Source: Ipomoea triloba (lineage: Eukaryota; Streptophyta; Magnoliopsida; Solanales; Convolvulaceae). Taken from it: DNA of 64,000 bases. The stretch spans positions 26,031,232 through 26,095,231 of the forward strand of contig NC_044924.1 of the NCBI RefSeq assembly GCF_003576645.1. Direction: 5' to 3'. A program made the translations under genes and the position numbers. Below the pieces are notes generated by a model. That model searched no databases. It saw only the letters and a program-made list of their open reading frames with translations, and was not told the origin of the DNA. Positions 32,889 through 46,193 of this stretch are shown in pieces. How positions within the stretch are numbered: position 1 is the first letter of the stretch; each line of letters starts with the position of its first letter.

Positions 32889-34676
32889 TCATGGTATGAT
32901 AGCTCTTTCAGCATGTGCTGCATCGAAATTAGAACAATAAAAACTTATTCATATATTGCATTTTCCAAATATTTAATAACTTAGTAGTATAAACTTGTTC
33001 AACAGATAAATAATCTTGACACATGTTAAGCCATCCACACCCATGAAATTCTGGGTATTGCAAAATGATGTGGAAGAAAAAATAATAATAACTGCCATGT
33101 GGTGGCAAGTCTTTTAAAAAAAATTCTTAATCATTACTTTTATTTATTTTAATTATTATTAATACTTTATTGGTATATAATAATTTTTTTAATAAGTTGT
33201 GATAGTGGAGTTAGTTTTGAAAGAGGAGAGAAAATTGCATGGTTGAAGGTTGAAGGTTGAAGGTTGAAGGGTGAATAGTGAATAATTGTAAATTTTTTGA
33301 TGTGGAATTTTGAAAGTGAGAGAAGATTGTATGAGTGCGGATAGCCTTAGGTCTTTGTGTCTAGGGGACGGGACATGGAACAATGCAGAAAATAGACAAT
33401 ATTAGATGCACACAAAATTTTACATACAATTTATTCATGTTTTTATTATGTAGATTCGCTTCATTAATTTATTAATTCATCACATTCTCTTTTGGCCCAT
33501 ACTTTCTTTTCATTCAAAATGCTAACAAAAAAATATTTTGACTTTTTTTAAATTCATAAATGTGTACCTGAAGTGGTTGAAGGATTATCGTCATGATTGC
33601 TTTCTTCATTAGACTTTTGAATAACATCAGAGTCCCACATCTTCTCTCGTCCATCTTTGTTAAAAATTTTAACATCAAAGTGCATGCCTCCAACATGTGT
33701 GTAGAATACAACTTGACCAATGTAAAGATCATTGTCTTTATAAAATGTCTCCCAACCTTCGCTAAAAAATGTGCCATCTCTCTCTGTACGTATGTGAACC
33801 CTCCATTGTTTACCTGACGGTCGCCTCAAGGTTGCAATCTCACCTAACAACTTTCCCATGTGCTTGACAAACATTGGTGGAATTAGCTTCAAAATGGCAA
33901 AAACAATGAAAAAGTTACTGCTAATTAAATAAGTTTGTTGTTTGGATATTATTTCTTTTTTCTCTTTTTTTTTTGTCCCCATAAAATTTAATAATACAGA
34001 AAGTGAATAGATACACAATACAAATAAATATCAAACCAAAAATAACCAAATAGAAATGATATAGCATGCAACCCAACAATAACAGTATCTCGTAGAATAA
34101 ATAACAACAACATAAATATCATAGATGTAGAAAGAACCAATCCTAGGCCACAACTCAAACTTTTCTACAACAGGTTCTGTAGTCATGACCATCACTAAAT
34201 CTTCAACTCACAACCACATATGTCAACACCACATTCTCAAACTTTAACCCTAACCTCTAAAATTCAAAATCTACCACTTCACAATAAAAAGTAATTTAAG
34301 TGAAAACTTGACAAAGTTTCTCTAGTACGCCATGACCACAATAAGATCTACAAACAAAAATCCACCTATTCAAACACAATGTACTCTAACTTGAACCCTA
34401 CTATGTACCATGATAGATATACCCCTTAACTACCAAAATCAAATGAAAACGTACTCAATAAAGATTCTTTGTGATAATAGTTATTTTTACTAAAAAAAAA
34501 AATTTAAAGAAGAATGTTGCGAATGATTCATATATAATTACCTTTTTCACCTTGTCGTCATTCCCTATAGTTTGAGAGATATGAAAATCATGAATTTCAA
34601 AAGTATAAGGGCTTTTGATCTTTTTGTTGCTTGAAGATTGACCTTCCCCTCCTTGATCCTTAGTTAGGTTTTCCAT
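32889..34676 (-). CDS. B3-domain protein (REM-like), copy 2, three exons
   Basis: Exons 34676-34542, 33886-33568 and 32917-32889, with the same borders and phases as copy 1 and no disabling change: 160 residues predicted. The B3 domain reads LIPPMFVKHMGKLLGE, RRPSGKQWRVHIRTERDG, GWETFYKDNDLYIGQVVF and FDVKIFNKDGREKMW. Versus copy 1 it has RPSG for LPLG, KDG for KNG and a different acidic tail (SNEESNHDDN). RPSG is the form in copies 3, 4 and 5, so LPLG in copy 1 is derived. Exon 1 has KVKK for KEKK at its end. Function is as for copy 1, by family only. Confidence 0.7.
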
Positions 34677-35889
34677 TTCTCCCTCTTACACACTATGATA
34701 AACCACAATAAAATAAAACAAAATAAACAGTAATAAAGTGCTTGTAGGATTCTTAATTTAGGTGTGTGTAGATATATAGTGGCGGAACCAACACAAGTGA
34801 AGGCGGCCCAAGCTCATTCAATATTATTTTTTTAAAAATAAATCTAGTATAGGTCTAAAATAGATATATTTATGGCTGAAATAGAAATTTTTTAAAGTTT
34901 CAAAACCGAAAAGGAAACAAATAAAGTAATGATTAAAATAAAAATTGCTACTAAAATTTATTGACTAAAAAGTGAAATAAACCCCAAATGAGTAAATTGG
35001 AATTTCAAATAGGTTGACATTTATTAGCTAATTACTTATTACTAAAAGAAATTTTATTATAATTCGTCATATTTGGCAATAATAATTTATTTCCTAAATT
35101 AAAAAAATAGCAATGAAAAAGATAAATTTATTGTTTGATAAGTGATACAATTGGCAATTTGGTATAGATAATCAATTAAGGAAAAATTACACTTTTAGTC
35201 AATTAGGCTTGAAGATTGACTTTTCCCTTGTGTCAGCGAGGTTTTCTATTTTTTTTGCGTATTAGTTATTACACCGTAAGATAAATCACAATAAAAAAAA
35301 AACTATAGTGTTTTTAGGACTCTTAATTTATGTCTGTGTAAATTATTTAGGGAAATTAGAGCAATTTTTTTTAGGAAATTAGGACAAAAAATAATTAGCC
35401 AATTAGAAAATGCGAACCACAAACTCTTCTTCTACACCCTTCATCTTCCTTCTCCCAACCAAAGCATAGCAACAACTTCACCATTTCAACTCAAAAACAC
35501 AACAAATAACACACATAAATACATCATTTCAATAACTTATACTAGAGGATGGAATAGGGGCAAGGAAGAAGAAAGTTACCAAGTCTTGGGCCTAGGATTT
35601 GGAGAAGAGAAGTTTAAATCAAGAAGAAAAATTTAGAGAGAGAGAGACTTACGTGAGAGAAGGAGAGGAATTGTGGGCGGCGAAATGAGAAGGAAAATGG
35701 GCAAGACATGAGTAATGCTATTTATATAGGATGGATTTTTGAGGGAAAATTGTAATTATTAAATTTTAGGGTAAAAAATACGGGTTAGAGATTTGTGCTC
35801 ATGATAAATTATTGGACTTAGGAATATAAAGTATATTTGTGCTCTCAAATTTTGATAGTTATAAAAATGATTTTAGCCGGTTGTTATGA

Positions 35890-36215
35890 CATGGACCCAG
35901 GTCCACCTTGCAAGGTGGACCTGGGTCCATGTTCACAATTTTAGATCTCTATGTTCACAATTATAGAATTCTATGTTCACAATTTTGGAACTCTATATTC
36001 ACAATTACAAAATTCTATATTCACAATTTCATAACTCTATATTCACAATTTCATAACTCAATATTCAACAGTATAACATAATTTTTGAATCTATATAGCA
36101 AAATTGTGAATATTGAGTAATATAATTTTGTATATTGAGATCTAAAATTGTGAATATAGTGTTCTAAAATTGTGAACATAGAGTTTTAAAATTGTGAATA
36201 TGGACACGGGTCCAT
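35890..36215. mobile_element. Palindromic MITE, copy in A2
   Basis: The 42 bp palindrome (35890-35931) is again perfect, but its arms read CCAGGTCC and GGACCTGG where A1 has CCATGTCC and GGACATGG: both arms changed together. Interior and right end as in A1. Confidence 0.65.
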
Positions 36216-36844
36216 AGCATAATTTGCTGATGCTAGCAAGCTACTCTCAGATAGATTTTGGATAGAAATTTTTTTATCATAAAATAGTTTATTTAATGCC
36301 TAAAACAAAATAATTGATTTTAATAGCATTTAACCTAAAAATATTCGTGAATGAAAATTAAATTTTAATTTTGTAAGTATTTGTATTAAAATAATATCAT
36401 TTATTTGTAATATTTTCCAGAGTATTATTGATTGTGAGACTGACATTGTGAGAACGATATTTAATTATGACTTGAAGTGTAATTTTTTTTTTAAAGGTTG
36501 GGACCCCAAAGAGAAATAAATCATAGATAACGATTAAACTACAAATTGTTACTTTTTTTTTTTTAAATGTACAAATTGTTACTATAATTGATAAAGTGAC
36601 CAAAAAGAGAAATATTTAGATGAGAAACTTTAATTTTGTTAATTGATTGATTTAATCTGAATTTGAAATAGGTTCATAATTATTAGCTAATTCTTTACTA
36701 GGAAAATAATTTTTTTTAAGAAAATATTTTTTGAAAATAATTTCATTCTTAAATAAAGTAAATAACAATATAATGAAAAACATAAAATAAATGTTTGAAA
36801 AAATTGCAATAGTAATCTCTAGTCTCTAATCAATCACCATGGTA

Positions 36845-37306
36845 CCATCAAATACAAATAATAAAAACAAATTAGCGACGGATATTTCCGTCACTAAATG
36901 TAGCGATGGATCATAGCGACAGACTCGTTCGTCGCTAAGTATAGCGACGGAAAAATCCATAGCTATTCCGTAGCAAAGTTCGTCACTAAATCGTCGTGGT
37001 AGGAGTTTAGTGACGGAAATATTGTGCGTCTAGCGACGGAAATATCCCTCGCTAGCCATAGCGACGGAAACTTCCGTCGCAATTTCCTCGCCAATTTCTA
37101 CGACCAACTCGTCGTCCGGAGAATTATAGCGACGGACGGTTTCAAGTAGTGACGAAAATATCCGTCGCTAAAACTTAGCGACGGACAAAAATTGCGTCGC
37201 TAAAATCTAGCGACGGACGATATCTGTCGCTAAACAGTTTAGCGACGGATTTTTCGTGTTTAGCGACGGAAATTATCCGTCGCTATTTTTGCATTTTTTT
37301 GTAGTG
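36845..37306. mobile_element. CACTA-like element with TAGCGACGG repeats (462 bp)
   Basis: The empty site is read directly in A1 (28236-28250) and A4 (50136-50150), where CACCATGGTATGTTATG is continuous. The right end TTTTTTTGTAGTG is a CACTA terminus; the left end CCATCAAATACAAAT is degenerate. The interior is packed with TAGCGACGG and CCGTCGCTA motifs. The duplicated target bases are TA or GTA, ambiguous because of the left end. Confidence 0.8.
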
Positions 37307-38157
37307 TATGTTATGTAGTTCTTCGTATCTTAAGATGAATACTTTTATTTTGGACTACTGAAATCCGAACAATATAATTTTGAAACCATGATTTCTATAT
37401 TCATATTCTACAATCGCTACAACTAATAGACGTGTGCCATAGAGTACAATGAATATATGGTCTTCTGATGTCTAGGTTGCGAGCTGGGGAGAGGATTTAC
37501 TAGATCATGGGGTTCTTCCGGTTTTTCTTGTTAAAATAATTATCATTATTATACGATTTACTATTTTCTATGGCTCATAAATGTTCATTTAAATTTAATA
37601 ATACTAATTCTATAATTGGTCAGATAAAATAAGGAGCAGTTTCAGATAACACTCACGTTGATGGAACTGTGAGATGGTTTATCAACAACTCAGAGTCTCT
37701 GGTCCTCTCCCTAACCTTCTGCAAAACTAAAAACTCTCTCTCCATAAGAGTTCTTTAGAGTAAGGGAAATTGCTTAGGGTCTGGAGGGAGAAACCAAGTC
37801 TCCCATTGAAGCATCTGCAGTGAAACCATGGAGCCAGGTATATTCATTAAACGCTAATTTAAGTATCTGTGAAAATCATGTGTTCCTAAGGTGCTGTATG
37901 CTTAAGATTTGACATACATTTGGTATCACAGCCAGGTATTAGAACATATGATTTTTCATATAGAATGATACAATAGACAGTTTTTTTTCGTACTGTTGAT
38001 GCATGAGGAGTATTTTCACAGTGAAGCTGTTTTTCTGTTTATGTACACTGCTTTGTACGAAGATGTTTTGCTATATGTAATATGTACGCATCACTGCAAT
38101 TCCTATGCTTAAGTTTGAGAAAACATGTAGCTTGCGCATGAGCATTCCTATGCCTAA

Positions 38158-38241
38158 GTTGAACGAGAAATAGAAGAAGCCAAAGAAGCAAAAGCAAAAA
38201 TGGCTGAAGCATTAGCTAGGCTGGTATATATTCAACAATAA
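38158..38241 (+). pseudogene. TRB-like gene relic 3 (3' end only)
   Basis: It reads VEREIEEAKEAKAKMAEALA then RLVYIQQ and a stop. This is the C-terminal coiled-coil end of the family; no upstream part is present. Confidence 0.65.
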
Positions 38242-39308
38242 AATATAATGGATGTTGAATAATTAAAAGCAGAAGAAGAAATGATTAACTCAACTACTCT
38301 GATCTTGCCCCATAGTTAATTTTTTTTTTTTTGGTGAATTTGCCCCATAGTTAATGCTTATCTTTTAGTATGGTATGGTTAAACTGTTTCTAAATTCGTT
38401 CTAAGTCAAATTATTAGCTTTCAAAGTTAGATTTTATTTCTTAATGTAATGAATGTTCTAATATTTCATGCGGTTCTTGAAACTATGCTTCTTGGTTATG
38501 CATTAATGGACTAATTTTAGAATGCATCTTAGCTTGTTGGATGGCGAGCTCGATGGTCCCCGATTACCTCCGGAAGTAGTCAAAACATCGTCTAAACAAC
38601 GCTGAAATCCTAGTGCATACTGTCACAACTCTCTATATATGATGAGTGTTGTCTCATATCTAGAAATGAAGACCGTCATCTCCAATCTAGCTAAAAACAA
38701 AACTCTTTTTCTATAGAGCATAAATGACTTGAAACCCAAGGAACTCTTTGTTTTAAATTTGAAAATGAAAAATGAAGTCATGAAGAAGATAACTCTTTCG
38801 CTTTTCACCGCAGCTCCCACCATCAGAGATGAAGAAGGTTGTATATAATTCCCCACAATGATTATTAATCTTTTAGACACTGACTTCAATTATTCCATAC
38901 CACTTTGACTGTTTATGCATATGCTTCCATGTCACTTTTATTACATATGTAGTGTAATAATTTATTTTTTTTAAACATACAAATAAATAATTTAAAAATG
39001 AGAAAAAAAAACCTTGATGTATGAGTAGTGTTGTCTCTAATCTAGAGATGAAGTGCGTCGTCTCCAATCTAGCTAAAGACAAAACTCTTGTCCGGTAGAC
39101 TAGAAATGACTAGACACAAAGAACTTTTTTTTTTTTAATGTGAGAATTGGAAATGAAGATTATATCTTTGTCGTTTTTCTCATCTCAACATAAGAGATGA
39201 ATAAGCTAAGGTTGCTTATAATTCCTACAATGTTTTTGACTTTTTTTAAAAATTTTATTTTATTTTACAAATTCCAAAGGATGCTATATCATTGCCACAC
39301 CATTCTAA
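38242..39308. repeat. Flank of TRB-like relic 3 and repeat fragments
   Basis: 38280-38760 is almost identical to 51095-51573 and similar to 53225-53414 joined to 55989-56270. 38620-39300 contains region-R-type blocks (ATGATGAGTGTTGTCTCATA, GAAGACCGTCATCTCCAATC). No gene. Confidence 0.6.
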
Positions 39309-40566
39309 GACCCAGATGTTTAGCATCAAAAAAATAAATTACAACAGAGGTACTAGTATGTCAAGTAAAAAGTCTACCGAGTCAACCCACAACAAACTAC
39401 ATCACAAGGGAGTACAACAAAGAAATTACTAAAGCTAGAACTATACACTACCAATACTATTGTTGCCCTCATCATGCTTCCGCAAGACCTGAAAAGGGCT
39501 AAGTTGAAAACATGAAAAATAGACAGTTAGCATAAAATGCTTAGAATGAACCACTCGGCACTATAAAATAGATACGCTTATATAAATTTTGAAAATACGG
39601 GGTTTTGTAATTAAAAATGGTTTGAACAAGGGATTTTAGAAATATTTAGTCCTAAACACTCTTAACTCAGATAAGACACCACATAATGGCCAAGTAAAAG
39701 GTTACAATATCATACCAAAGAGACACATGTATAAGCAAGCATAGATTAATAGTAATAATATACATAAATAAGATTCCCAAAGAATATGATAAATATCAAC
39801 AACTCAAGAAATTATATAGATAAGTATGGATTTATGACTTAAATATATATAATAATAGTCATATAGCCTCATACTATTCCATACCATCATAAATATCAAG
39901 TATATAAGTAAAATAATCATGTTTAGAATCAATATGGAGGAAACCAAGTCTAATCAATAGGAGGAAGGGATAATCAACTGAGCGATATCTAACAAAGAAT
40001 AATAATTTCTATATTGAACCCAAAACTACTCCTGTGGAAATAGGACTACTACCTTGCAGACCCCCTAACTGGGATTCTAAACCCAGCAGGTAGTAACCCC
40101 AGCCCCAACAACACAGCATGATTTCTACCTGGCAACTCGCATACAAATTTCCGTACTACAGGATGATTTCTAACATATACAATTTCTAGTGTATGACAGC
40201 TGATCTTGTAAGTTGTTTCATCTCTAACAGATACAATTCTCCATACTTTTTTAGGAGAAGGGTGCTTCCTTTTCTTGCCTATGACAGCTGATCTAGTAAA
40301 GCTGATTCATCTTTAAAAGCAGAGGGTGTTTTTATGTGTTATCTTTATACAGACTGCTCCTTTTATATGCGTTGTACACTCAGTGGTAGGATTACTTAGC
40401 TGGCTTTTCTGTAGTCTCACCTGCATGTATCTCTATATTTAACTAAACTTACTTCATAATGTGCCTTTTTACATATTTCAATGAAAACTTTCAAGAAAAG
40501 GTTCATAGGTTGTAAGCATTGCATCCAAGTTTCAATATCGAATACTCCTTGTGCATGACCTATACT
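39309..40566. other. Inserted block, possibly a degraded LTR
   Basis: At 39309 similarity to the paralogous flanks (45545, 56822, 63603) stops inside CACCATTCTAA, and unrelated DNA begins with GACCCAGATGTTTAGC. It contains CTACAGG and repeated GATTTCTACC/GATTTCTAAC stretches near 40120-40190, and CAGCTGATCT twice (40198, 40285). The text resembles gypsy LTRs but no ends or TSD were found. Confidence 0.35.
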
Positions 40567-41336
40567 AAACTAAGTTGCATCACCATTGCATTTGCTCCAC
40601 GCTAAGGGTGTGCACATAATTTTGTTCCATTTATAATAGCAAAAATGTATATATCATGCTTCTAAACAATAGTATATGTGATTGGTACTTATTTTCTTAT
40701 ATGTTCTCATGGATTGGCTAACATCTCCTTTTTAGTTTATGCAAATGATTAATTTTAACTCTGATGCTATATACAACATGCATACTGAAGTTGTCTAACA
40801 TCAATAAACTACGTTTAGATCATTAAAAACTAAAAAAACACTTTTAAAAATATTTTCAATCTACATATGGGAGAAACAAAGGGTTTTTTTTTTTCAACCA
40901 AAATACCTTTATACATTAAGAAACTTCATTAACAAGTGATCACTGATACAATTCATTTAATATCAAGATTTGTCCATGAATAAAGAATCATTTTCTTAAT
41001 GGAGTCGTTATCAATGGTTTATCATATGTAGAGTTGGAATTATTCTATAATTAGCAACTCTTCGTTATTATGTTCTTAAAATTAGACATCACATTCTTTC
41101 CCATTTAGACTCCTTAAAATTGTACTCAATTTTCCTCTGTCATACAGAGTTCTTGACAAGTAGATTTTCTATGTAATTGATAAGAATTCCGGAGTAAAAT
41201 TCAAGAATACAATAATTGTCAACACAAAAGTAAAAACATTAATAAATACCATCATTCTGTGAACTTTCCCTATCCAAACATTTTGTTTCAAATTTCTTAA
41301 AAGAGTCTTGCATTGGCCTTCATGTTGGGAAACATC

Positions 41337-42592
41337 TCATGGTATGATAGCTCTTTCAGCATGTGCTGCATCGAAATTAAAACAACAAAAACTTGTTCAT
41401 ATATTCCATTTTCCAAATATTTAATAACTTATTGGGAAACATCAGATGGTATAAACTTCATCGACAAAGTAAATAATCTTGACACATGTTAAACCATCCA
41501 CACCCATGATATTTTGGGTATTGCAAAAGTATGTGGAAGAAGAAAAAATTAATAACTGCCATATATGTGGCTACAAGTCCTTTTTTTTAAATGAAATTTC
41601 TTAATCATTACTTTTATTTGTTTTAATTATTTATTTATAATACTTTATTGGTAAATAATAATTTATTAATATGTTAATGTGATAGTGGAGTTAGTTTTGA
41701 AAGATGATAGAGAATTGAATGGATGAAGAGTGAATAGTGAATAATTGTAAATTTTGTGATGTGGCATTTTGAAAGTGAGAAAAGATTGAATGAGTGCGGA
41801 TAGCTTTAGGTTCGTGTCTAGGGAGGATACATGGACCAATGCAGAAAATAGACAATATTAGATGCACACAAAATATTACATATGTTTTTATTATGTAGAT
41901 TCGTTTGATTAATTTAGTAATTCATCATATTCTCTTGTACGTGAAAAATTAACTAGTTTTTCGCATGTAATTTCTTTTCATTTGAAATGCCAACAAAAAA
42001 TAAAAAAAGAACAAAAAAAATATTTTGACTTTTCTAAATTCATAAATGTGTACCTGGAGTGGTTGAAGGCTTATCATGATCACTTTCTTCATTTGAATTT
42101 TGAATAACACCACAGTCCCACACCTTCTCCAGTCCATCTTTGTTAAAAATTTTAACATCAAAGTGCATGTCTCCAAGATATGTATAGAATACAACTTCAC
42201 CAATGTCAAGATCATTGTCTTCATAAAATGTCTCCCAACCGTCGCTAAAAAATGTGCCATCTCTCTCTGTTCGTACGTGAACCCTCCATTCGTGACCTGA
42301 CGGTCGCCTCAAGGTTGCAATCTCACCTAACCATTTCCCCAAGAGCTTAACAAACTGTGTTGGAATCAGCTTCAAAATGGCAAAAACAATGAAAAAGTTA
42401 CTACTAATTAAATAAATTTGTTGTATGAATATTTATTTTTTCTATTTTTTTTGTTGTCATGATAAAATTATATAATAACATAAAGTGAATAGATACACAT
42501 TACAAATACATATCAAACCACAAATAACCAAATAGAAATGATGTACCGTGCAAACCAATAATAACATTATCGCCTAGAAAAAATAAATAAAT

Positions 42593-42649
<57 letters not shown>

Positions 42650-43679
42650 GGATAGTTGTAGAAAGAACCAATCCTAGGCCACAACTCAAACTTTTCTACA
42701 ATAATAGTAGCCCGAAATGTTAAAACCTTTTTGAACATCTTAAATATATGTCACCCAAGGCAGTCCTCCTATAACCCTCTCTTAAAATAAATTTCTCATC
42801 ACCCTAAAATGCTAATCCAGTCCCAATACAAATACCCTTTATGATCCATTCAATGGTTCAAGTAACATTTGCATCCTCCATGGCTACTAGTTAGATTTGT
42901 AATCTAAAACAAACATTGTTCGACAGTACTTCCTTCGACTTCATCCCGAGCTAATCCCTATTATTCTAGATCAACGACTTCAACACCAAAACTAAGAGAT
43001 CTTCCTCTTGAACAATAATACTGAGTATAAATTCAACAAGGTACCACTAATCCTCCATAACAACCAGTAAATCAATCTATAATCCAAAATCCACATCTTT
43101 CAAAATCATATTCTAAAACTATTACCCTATTCTTTAAAATCCTAGATGTATCAGAAAAAAAAGAGTGAAAACTCAGCAATGATTCTCTAGCCCTTCCTGA
43201 CCATCACTAAATCTTCAACTCAAAACCACATATGTCAACACCACATTCTTAAACTTTAACCCTAACCTTTAAAATGCTAGATCTACCACTTCACAAAAAA
43301 AATTAGGTGAAAACGTGACAAAGTTTCTCTAGTACACGATGACTACCATAAGATCTCCAAAAAAAAAATCCATCGATTCAAACACAACGTATTCCAACTT
43401 GAACCCTACTATATACCATGATAGATATACCCCTTGGCTACCAAAATCAAATGAAAACTCAATAAAGAATCTTTATGACAGTAGTTCTTTTTTATGAAAA
43501 ATGAAATTAAAGAAAAATGTTGTGAATGATTTGTATATAATTACCTTTTTCTCCTTGTCGTCATTCCCTATAGTTTGAGAGATATGAAAATCGTGAATTA
43601 CAAAACTATCATTAGGGCTTTTGAGCTTTCTGTTGCTTGAAGATTGACTTTCCGCTTGATCCTTAATTAGGTTTTCCAT
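41337..43679 (-). CDS. B3-domain protein (REM-like), copy 3 (group B), three exons
   Basis: Exons 43679-43545, 42369-42054 and 41365-41337; 159 residues predicted. Exon 1 reads MENLIKDQAESQSSSNRKL and SPNDSFVIHDFHISQTIGND. Exon 2 reads LIPTQFVKLLGKWLGEIATL, SGHEWRVHVRTERDG, FSDGWETFYEDNDLDIGEVV and FDVKIFNKDGLEKVWDCG. It differs from group A at many positions but keeps the B3 core and frame, so the split into two subfamilies predates the latest duplications. Intron 1 is 1175 bp because it contains extra sequence and AC/AT microsatellites. No disabling change is seen. Activity unknown. Confidence 0.7.
42594..42649. repeat. AC then AT dinucleotide microsatellite
   Basis: About 19 AC repeats followed by about eight AT repeats in intron 1 of copy 3. 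Copy 5 has only the AT part (60149-60182), so the AC tract expanded in copy 3. Confidence 0.95.
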
Positions 43680-43834
43680 TTTCTCCCCCTTGCACGCTTT
43701 GATAAACTACAATAAAATAAAATAATACAAACAATAATAAAATGCTTCTAGGATTCTTAATTTAGGTGTGTGTAGATATATAGTGGCGGAACCAAGGCAA
43801 GTGGAGGCGGCCCAAGCTCATTTAATGCACTTAA

Positions 43835-44491
43835 TTAAATTCCTCTCATGGTAATATTGAAAAAAAAATTCCAACAATCAAATTACTATATGATGTATAT
43901 TATAATATTACAAAAAATATTACTATATTATGTTAATGTATGTAAAATTCCAACAATAAAACTACAATATGATGTATATTATAGTATTCAAAAAAATATT
44001 ACTATATTATGTTAATGTATGTACTTAAATTCCTCTCATGATATATTCAAAAAATAAAAATTCCAACAATCAAATTACTATATGATGGATATTATAGTAT
44101 TAAAAAAATATTACTATATTATGTTAATGCACGTAATTAAATTCCTCTCATAATAATATTCAAAAAAATAAAAATTCTAACAATTAAATTACTATATAAT
44201 GTATATTATAGTATTAAAAAAATATTACTATATTATGTTAATACACGTAATTAAATTCCTCTCATGATAATATTCAAAAAAAATTCCAACAACCAAATTA
44301 CTATATGATGTATATTATAGTATTAAAAAAATATTACTATATTATGTTAATGTACGTAAAATTCCAACAATAAAATTACTATGTGATGTATATACACGGA
44401 AATAGTGATTATGATTCCATTCCTTATACACGGAAATTAATGTAATATTTTAATCAATTCCATTCCTGTATGAATATATTAATCTTGCGTA

Positions 44492-44536
<45 letters not shown>

Positions 44537-44845
44537 TTACTATATGATCTATTTGGTACTATAAGAACAATAACACATTAAAAATATTACTATATTATTA
44601 AATTCTCTCATGACATTAATGTAATATTTTAATCAATTTCATTCATGTACGAATATATTAATCTTGCGTATTTTTAATATGTATATATATATTACTATGT
44701 TAATGTACGTAATTAAATTCCTCTCATGATAATTTTAAAAGAAAAAATTTCAACAATCAAATTACTATATGATGTATATTATTGTATTCTAAAAAAATAT
44801 TACTATATTATGTTAATGTACCTAATTAAATTCGTCTCATGATTA
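43835..44845. repeat. AT-rich minisatellite, unit about 110 bp, unit B3
   Basis: Units contain AATTAAATTCCTCTCATGAT, then TTCCAACAATCAAATTACTA, TATGATGTATATTATAGTAT and ATTACTATATTATGTTAATG. About eight units, some shortened to about 84 bp. An AT tract is at 44500-44534. No coding. Confidence 0.85.
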
Positions 44846-44849
44846 CAAA

Positions 44850-45350
44850 ACTCTATATCCACAATTATATAACTTTATATTAACAATTTCAAACTCTGTA
44901 TTCAACAGTATAACACAATTTTTTAATTTATATAACAAAATTGTGAATATAGAGTTCAAGAATTGTGAATATTGATTATGTAATTTTGTATATTGAGATC
45001 TAAAATTGTGAATATAGAGTTCTAAAATTGTGAACATAGAGTTCTAAAATTGTGAACATAGAGTTCTAAAATTGTGAGTATGGACCTGGGTCCACCTTGC
45101 ATAATTTGCGGATGTTAGCAGCTTCCTTTCAGATAGATTATTTTGAGTAGAAAATTTTTTGATCATAAAATAGTTTATTTAAAACCTAAAACAAAATATT
45201 TGATTTTAATAGCATTTAACCTAAAAGTATTTATGATTGAAAATAAAATTTTAATTTTGTAAGTATTTGTATTAAAATAATATCGTTTTGTAAGTATTTG
45301 TATTAAGGCTGAGAACCCAAAGAAAAATAAATTAATGTAGGGTTGAAATG
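44850..45350. other. Partial palindromic MITE and spacer
   Basis: 44850-45100 carries the 22 bp-type units and ends ATGGACCTGGGTCCACCTTG, but only half of the palindrome remains. The rest is AT-rich spacer shared with 63155-63385. Confidence 0.5.
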
Positions 45351-46193
45351 ACTAGACACAAAGAATTTTTTTTTTTTTTTAATATGAGAATACGAAATGA
45401 AGATTATATCTTTGTCGTTTTTCTCCCCTCATCATAAGAGATGAATAAGCTAAGGTTGCTTATAATTCCTACAATTTTTTGACTTTTTTAAAAATTTTAT
45501 TTTATTTTACAAATTCCAAAGGATGCTATATGATTGCCACACCATTCTAATTGGAAAAATATGGGCTAAAAGAGACAATTATACTTTTTGACCGAGATTA
45601 GATATATATCTTTGATTTTTTTTTAAAAAAAAACTTCAATGTCTTTGATAATTGTTTCATCATTTCACTAATATCGTTTTTTAGCAACACCATATATTTA
45701 ATTTAAGAGCCCAATGGTCTAGGGGCACTAGCATTTAGCTTTGCAAAAATATTGGGTGCACCATATTGTATAGGTGTTATACATCAATGATAAACGAGCA
45801 AAGCATACAACGCACCTACTTGAAACACACCCAAATTTAAAGTTGAAACGTTTCATAAAAGCAAGCTGCGATATTTGTTTGATTGCAATATTTCTATAAT
45901 TAGCAACTCTTCATTTTTGTCTTCTTAAAATTAGAAATCACATTCTTTCCCATTTAGACTCCTCAAAATTGTACTCAAATTTCCATTGTCATACAGAGTT
46001 CTTGACAAGTTGATTTTCCATGCGATTGATAAGAATTATGGAGTAAAATTCTACAATACAATAATGTCAACACAAAAGTAAAAACATTAATAAATACCAT
46101 CCATTCATCATTCGGTGAACTTTTCCTATCCAAACATTTTGTTTCAAATTTCTTAAAACAATCTTGCATTGATTTCCTTGTTGGGAAAACATC

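Larger units (their letters stand above)
31830..37528. repeat. Segmental duplication unit A2 (contains B3 copy 2)
   Basis: Collinear with A1 and A4. It includes the GC-rich island (32223-32329), B3 copy 2 and the palindromic MITE. The following segment 37307-38760 matches 50143-51573 almost base for base apart from a 19 bp deletion near 50591, so A2 and A4 share the most recent duplication. Confidence 0.9.
40567..45890. repeat. Segmental duplication unit B3 (contains B3 gene copy 3)
   Basis: Collinear with the unit at 57180/58464-63964 through the gene, intron 1 and the minisatellite. Its first part (40567-41145) also matches 51585-52150. More distantly collinear with the A units over the B3 gene. 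Confidence 0.85.

Noticed and set aside
45700..45760. SINE-like head GCCCAATGGTCTAGGGGCAC
   Set aside because: No B box or poly(A) end at the expected distance; it is part of the shared flank repeat.
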